Shown in pieces: positions 58,665 to 64,000 of a stretch of 64,000 nucleotides of DNA; position 1 is the first letter of the stretch; every line of letters begins with the position of its first letter. The position numbers were made by a program, and so were the translations under genes. The notes below the pieces were generated by a model. It was given only the letters and a program-made list of their open reading frames with translations. It had not been told where the DNA came from and did no database searches. The stretch is from Warburgia ugandensis (Eukaryota > Streptophyta > Magnoliopsida > Canellales > Canellaceae). Location: positions 37,554,684-37,618,683 of the forward strand of contig CP141128.1 in the NCBI GenBank assembly GCA_035236585.1, in the 5' to 3' direction.

Positions 58665-58732
58665 CCAATCCTTCTCCATCCGGTATCTTTGAATTCCACA
58701 GTGTGTTGCAGAAAATAAACCGGCAAAAAATC
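58665..58732 (-). CDS. Internal exon of the PRAT-family (OEP16/Tim17-22-23-like) gene
   Basis: A 68-bp exon. The 3' splice site catttccatctag ends at 58733; the 5' splice site GATTGG|gttagt lies at 58665/58664. It enters with two bases completing a Gly codon, then encodes FFAGLFSATHCG and IQRYRMEKDW, ending in phase 0. The terminal exon begins in phase 0 with VNSCIAGAVTG. Joined, they satisfy the PRAT consensus (G/A-x2-F/Y-x10-R-x3-D-x6-G/A/S-G-x3-G): A-GL-F, ten residues, R-MEK-D, six residues, A-G-AVT-G. Upstream exons, expected to encode about 60-70 residues, are not found before 64000. They may lie beyond the window. Confidence 0.85.
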
Positions 58733-59500
58733 CTAGATGGAAATGCCAAAAAAAAAAAAGGATTTCATCGGTTTCTGACAAGAATATTCTCCAAATACAC
58801 AACCCAAGGAAAGAAAGACCATAATAATCAATAAGAGGAAGAGAGACGCAATGAAACATAAAAAGAATAATTCCCTTCCCACTAAGTTGGACAAATTTCT
58901 TAGAAGTCCAACAGATCTGATGCAGAAACCAAATAGGATCACAGACATATCCTTCTTAATGATTCTGTATGGCACCTCAAATTTCATAAGACATCTTGGG
59001 ACAAGGTCTGTACCCTGAGAAGGCTGGTGATCTCGACCTTTAAGCATTTAAAATCTGTCAATCAGGACCTTCCTGGGCAAGTGGTTGCAATTGATCATGA
59101 TCAGATGTACTATGTGATAATTGAGAAGAATTATGGGAACAAATGTGGAGGTCGTCTGCTTCTGTTGACAGTCATTACAAGCAATTGGTAAGACATTGTC
59201 CAGGACACCAAGCAATTTTTTGGGCTGGATTTGACTTGAACTTGCACAAGGAACCACGTCAAGTTCCAGTATGATCACTGGTGTTCTGATGCAGTCTTTG
59301 ATGAATCTAATTGAATGACTGTACCAGATTATTTTAATAAAAGATCTGTCTGCGGCTGAATTCTGTGGTGTGAGAATGAACTTTCCACTCTCAATTGAAG
59401 ATTCAGTTTAGGAGGGATTTCTCTAACCACAAGGTGGAGCTGTTTGCAGCATGGATCGGACATTGGATTCTAATTTTTGTATAAAAAAGGATTAATGTCT
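58733..59500. other. Upstream intron DNA of the PRAT-family gene
   Basis: Open frames on the minus strand (58733-59047, 59048-59278) are hydrophobic or unrecognised. No upstream PRAT exon is identified. A poly(A)-like run lies at 58748-58759. Confidence 0.45.
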
Positions 59501-60540
59501 AGAAAAGGGAAGTTCATTGCCATTATGAATGGAACGTACAAAACAGATCTGAAAGAGATAGGCAAAAGAAAGCTTTTACTGTCCCTTTTGGCCATTATGA
59601 GTGGAACATAATGCCCTTCGGTCTCAAAAACACACCCTCTGAATTCTAAAAGATAACAAATGAAATCTTCAACCCCTACACCAAATTCATTATTGTTTAT
59701 GACACGCTACTTTTCTCTCAATACATTGACCAGCACAAGAAACATCTAAATAATTTCTCACAGGTCTTCAAAATAAATGGTTTAGTTGTATCTCAAAAAT
59801 GAAAAATTATTCTAGACCACTATCCAGTTCCTTAGATATCAGATACATGAAGGAACTATCTCCCCTATCTCTAGGGTCATTCAGTTATTCCATACTGAAC
59901 TCAAAGAAAAGAAACAACTACAAAGGTTCTCAGGATATCTGAATTATGTTTCCAATTTCTTTCAAAAGTTATTAACGGATAGGCTCAAAAAGATCTCCAC
60001 AGAGTGGACAATTATTCATAAGTTTCACACTAATGCCGCCATACAAATCAAAGAAAAGGTCAGATATTTACCTTGCTTAAACATTAACCCAGAGGCTTAC
60101 AGAATAGTTGAAGCAAATGCTTCTAATTTTGGCTACAAAGGTATTCTCAAACAAAAGACCCACTAAAAAATCTCTTACTTCTCAAAATAAATTAGTTACG
60201 TTTACATTTGGAACTTGAAATGATGCACAAAAGAATTGCTTTACTAACAAAATGGAACTTCTCCCAATCATTTCTACCATTAAAAAAATTCAAAGTGATC
60301 TTTTAAATCAGTGGTACCTGTTGTGAGTAGATTGCACTGCAGAAAAGATATTATAGAGAAGCAAGTAACAAATCTAGCCTTGAAACAAATATTTGCAAGG
60401 TGGCAGACAATTCTTGCAGTCTTTAATTTTATAAGGGAGCTCACAATACATCCCCTTTTTTTCTCGGGCCACCCCTTATGTCAGCATAATAAAAGGTCTT
60501 GGATTGAGCCAGTTATTTGCACTTGATGTGGCACTATAGG
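59500..60540 (+). pseudogene. Endogenous caulimovirid fossil: RT and RNase H, plus strand
   Basis: RT wording VPFGHYEWNIMPFGLKN (about 59581-59631), then a stop and EIFNPYTKFIIVYD with a degraded catalytic region (about 59660-59720: the Y-x-D-D box is not intact). RNase H: NPEAYRIVEANASNFGYKGI (about 60086-60147), where the first catalytic Asp of the usual ETDAS is Asn. The end of the domain is in 60311-60526 (NLALKQIFARWQTILAVFN). Stops and frameshifts throughout; similarity ends near 60440-60540. Most like florendovirus/petuvirus-type Caulimoviridae. Confidence 0.8.
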
Positions 60541-61500
60541 ACTATCATTCTCTCTCTCTATCTAAGATAAAACCTAGGGAAGGAAGAATTTCAGCAGCAA
60601 ACTATACTGCCTTTTCTCTTAATCGTTGTTTCTTGAGAGAAGTTGCAATTTGCCAGCGCACCTCTTCACAGAAATTTGGATTTGCAACCCTGATGAGCAA
60701 AGAGAAAGAACCCATTTACCCTTGAGTCAAAAAGATAATGAAATGAAGCATGAGGATTGATCAACCAGCTAAAAGGGATTCCATGCCTCTACTTGTGTTG
60801 CAGACTGGCAATGTAATTGTAATGAAATAAAGTAACAGATATACTTACTCTTTAATTTGTCTCTTATTTATCTGATGTTGGTGGCTTTTGCCCTTTTACC
60901 TTTTATGTGTATGCTTTTCCAATGCATCCATGTTTGCATAACCCGCCTAGATAGGGCTCACATTTGGCTTATCTGAAGGAAATCCACCAGTCCTAGCAAG
61001 GGAGGGGAATCCAGATTCGAGAGCAACTAAAGTACGATCTATCACTATAAATAAGGAAAGAATATGTAGTAAAGTCTTTGGTTATTTTGAAGAAGAAAAT
61101 ATTTTATGTCTTGAAGTATATGTTTGAAAGCATTTTCCTTTGAAGTTCCAATTTGCATTTTCCTTTCGGAAGTATTGTATCTAGAGTGTCTCAGGCAAAG
61201 TCGGTAGACTTGGAATACCATCTTCTTCCTCATACAAAAAGAGAAAAAAAAAAAAAAAAAAAGAACTATTCTATAAAGTATTTCATTCTCTCGCTGATCA
61301 TCTATAGAATGAGATTCTCCAAAAGGGATAGTGAAAGCTGTTTAATACTTGTCTCTTTCAGATATCTAAATTTGCCAAAATCCCAACTTATGGTTAAGTT
61401 TTGAAAACACCTTGGAGTTATACACTCATTTGACGAGATCTTGTTTATTTGAGATTGGATATTGAATCCTTTATAAGACTTTATTAAGTGGCTTATAACT
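60541..61500. other. Spacer between two caulimovirid fossils
   Basis: Possibly viral intergenic or host DNA; no coding motif recognised. A 20-base poly(A) run lies at about 61244-61263. Confidence 0.35.
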
Positions 61501-64000
61501 AATGACAAGCATCCCCTTTCTAACTCAACAGCATTTTCTACATAGAGAGCTGCTTAATTGAATTAATCCTATTATTAAAAGATCAAAAAATTTATTTTAC
61601 ATATTTCAAGTAATCTTAGGTTCGTCTGAATGAGTCGTGTTTTCATAGGAATGCTTTCTTCATTGAAGTTTTTTTCCATGGCAATCCGACTTAATGTTTT
61701 TTCCAATGCCAATGAAGTTGGAATTCCTCAACAAACTTCCTTTTCGAATTATTTTTTGAAAATTTCTACTTTTTGCATGAAGAGATTCTTCCTCATCATC
61801 ATTAGGCTCTGTGTATGAATTAATTAAATTTATTAATACTTGTAATGTTTCTTTGTCATCAAAATCAATCAAAATTTCTTATAATTTTGTTCAAAATTCT
61901 TATATGACACCTATCAACATAATATCCTCTTTAATTGCACATGTAGCATGTAAGAATACAATTGGTGTTATTGAAAAAAAAATTTGCATAGAGTGTTGAA
62001 GTTGATTCGATTATTCAAGTTTGAATTCTTGTGTTTGTTTTGCCAGTATTCTGTGTAGGAGATGATGATTTAGGTCTTTCAAACTAAAGTCCAAACTGAT
62101 AGCAGAAATATCCTAACTCTTTCATGCCTAAGAGTTTTTAGAGTTTCATTTGATTCTTTATTTTTAGGCCATTGTACAGAGTTATCCCTACATGTAAGCT
62201 TTCTCAATTAATTGCCCATAAGTGAATTTGTCGTAAGGGAGGAGTTCCTTATTTTCTTAGTTAATATGATTTTGAATCCTTTCTGCAAATAATGTGAGAA
62301 GGCCAGAGATGAGTTTTTCTTTCCAAAATGGGTCATTAATTTTTTTTTATATGAAGTACTTTGGAGAGATAAACAACTTTATCCAAGCCTTTTGAAAATC
62401 CTAGTAATTATATTATAGAGGCCCTTCTAATTTTGAGAAGAGATTTTTGGTTTTATATAAGTTTGATTCCCAACTTTTGAGAAAAAAGACTTCCAGAATA
62501 AGCTTTGAATATGCAACCTTAGTTTCATTTCAATAGGAATGCTGGATTTTAAAATTGAGAGATTCCGCAAAGTTTTCCTTGCAGTAGACCTAAGATTTTT
62601 CCTAGGTCAAATACATAACAATATTTTGGCTAAAAGTATTTTAGGATTAAGCCTTCAATAGGAGTTTTAGTAGAAATATCTACTAATTCTAATGGGAACA
62701 AGACTGATTCAGCTGCCAGAAAATAAGGATTGGAAATTTTCGTATCTTTTCCTTTATCAAGGCAGTTGTAATTAGTAGTGTCTTTTTTGGGGAGAAATCT
62801 CATGAATGTTGCACCGCATAAGGGAACTTTTTGGGTTTGTGGCTAGTTGTCTTCAGCAGCATTGTATCCCTGCAAAAATTCTCTTCATAAAAAGTCAGGA
62901 AGACAATTATAATTTTAATTATAAAATGAAACACAGCATGAATTGCCTACCAGTTTGCAAATATTTGTTTTGAGGCTAGATTTTTCACATCCTTTTCTAA
63001 AATATCTTTTGCTGCTCCATGGTCTATTCACAACAAGAACTAAAAAAAAAAAAAAAAATTTGCTTTGAAATTTGTTAATGATAGAAACGATTGCGAGAAG
63101 TTCCTTTTTGTTAGTAGCAAAATAATTTACGCATCGTTTCAAATTCCAAATGCAAAAGGGGAGCCTTGGCACAACAGTAAAAGTTGTCGTCGTGTGACCT
63201 TGTGGTCACTGGTTCAAGGCATGGAAACAACCTCTTATAAAAATACAAGGTAAGGCTACATACTATAGGCACTTGTGGTTCACCCCTTCCCCGAACCCCG
63301 CATAGGCAGGAGCTTCGTGCGCTAGGGCTGCCCTTTTTTATTTCAAGTTCCAAATGCAACCTTAGCTAATTTCTTTTAAGTAGGAGATTTTCAGTAGGTC
63401 TTGTTTGAGAATACCTTCGTAGCCAACATCAAAAGCATCTGCTTCAACTATTTCGTAAGCCTTTGGGTTGGCAATGTTTAAGCAAGGTAAATATCTGACT
63501 TTTCTTTGATTTGTTTGACAGCATTAGTGTGAAATTTTGAATAATTGTCCACTATGTGGGGATCTTTTTTAGCCTATCAGTCAATAGCTTTGGAACGCTA
63601 GCAAGGTTTTGATAGAAATCAGAAAAATAATTCAGACATCCTATGAACCTTGGCAATTGTTTCTTTTCTTTGAGTTCATTAGGAAATTTTCTTGCAAACT
63701 GAATGACCATAGAGAGAGGGGAGATTGTTCCTTCATGTATCTACTATCAGAGGAATTGGATAGTGGTATGGAATAATTTTATCTTTTTTGAAGATACAAC
63801 TAAAACATTTCTTTTGATGACCTATGAGAAATGATTTAAATGTTTCCAGTACGAGTCAATGTCTTGAGAAAACAGGAGCATGTTACTAATATAAACAACA
63901 ATGAATTCGGCATAGGGATTGAAGATTTCATTAGTAACCTTTTGGTATTCAGAGGGGGTGTTTTTTAGACATGTTGAATATAGCAAAGTATTGTATAGCT
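61500..64000 (-). pseudogene. Endogenous caulimovirid fossil: RT and RNase H, minus strand, SINE-interrupted
   Basis: Read on the minus strand from the window edge: KNTPSEYQKVTNEIFNPYAE (about 63905-63965), then the catalytic box as YISN in place of Y-[IV]-D-D. RNase H follows: EIVEADAFDVGYEGILKQD (about 63400-63460), keeping the first Asp. An Au SINE (63156-63340) sits between this and the rest of RNase H (62915-63135: CVNYFATNKKELLAIVSIIN). Further decayed sequence continues to about 61500, with a patch reading AESVLFPLELVDISTKTP (about 62660-62715) that may be the region downstream of RNase H. The lower limit is uncertain, and the fragment continues past 64000. Confidence 0.75.
63156..63340 (+). 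mobile_element. Au SINE, copy 6, inside caulimovirid RNase H
   Basis: Plus orientation. 19-bp target duplications tttcaaattccaaatgcaa (63137-63155) and tttcaagttccaaatgcaa (63341-63359), one mismatch. The flanking viral RNase H reading resumes on each side, so the SINE arrived after the viral insertion. Confidence 0.95.

Overview
This is nuclear DNA of a flowering plant, almost all of it transposable-element debris. Four observations support that: LTR retrotransposons of the Athila/Tat (Ty3-gypsy) type primed by tRNA-Asp, a TNP2-type CACTA transposon, Au-type SINEs with target-site duplications, and caulimovirid (plant pararetrovirus) fossils. There is one clear host gene, in pieces, on the minus strand. 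The species cannot be named from the sequence; a large-genome dicot or early-diverging angiosperm would fit.

Layout. 1-10900: an Athila-like element on the plus strand (5' LTR cut by the window edge, one gag-pol reading frame with stops and frameshifts, long 3' UTR, full 3' LTR). It sits inside the TNP2 gene of a minus-strand CACTA element (10901-13794). 13795-15970: a patch with a plastid psaB fragment and other organelle-like sequence. About 15970-31600: an old Athila-like element split by a second LTR element (19421-27735). The second element lacks RT, RNase H and integrase and looks non-autonomous. About 31600-37035: the 5' part of a fourth related element (LTR, primer site, leader, gag), cut off inside gag. 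37399-37857: a degenerate tandem array with a period near 58 bp. 37858-41307: mostly anonymous, with an LTR-like promoter segment and short tandem duplications.

41308-58732 (minus): two coding exons of a PRAT-family (Tim17/22/23, OEP16-like) membrane protein. They are separated by an intron of about 17.2 kb. The PRAT signature is completed only when the exons are joined, phase 0 to phase 0. The intron holds a caulimovirid coat-protein fossil, an antisense LTR, an RTE-clade LINE, five Au SINEs and several short tandem duplications. Upstream exons are not found before the window end. 58733-64000 has two more caulimovirid RT/RNase H fossils in opposite orientations, one interrupted by a sixth Au SINE.

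Nothing here looks like a working mobile element: every polyprotein examined has stops, frameshifts or lost catalytic residues. The non-coding control regions of the Athila-like elements (leader hairpin and splice-donor-like site, leader blocks, a block before the polypurine tract) are better conserved between elements than their coding regions. That fits cross-mobilisation of defective copies.
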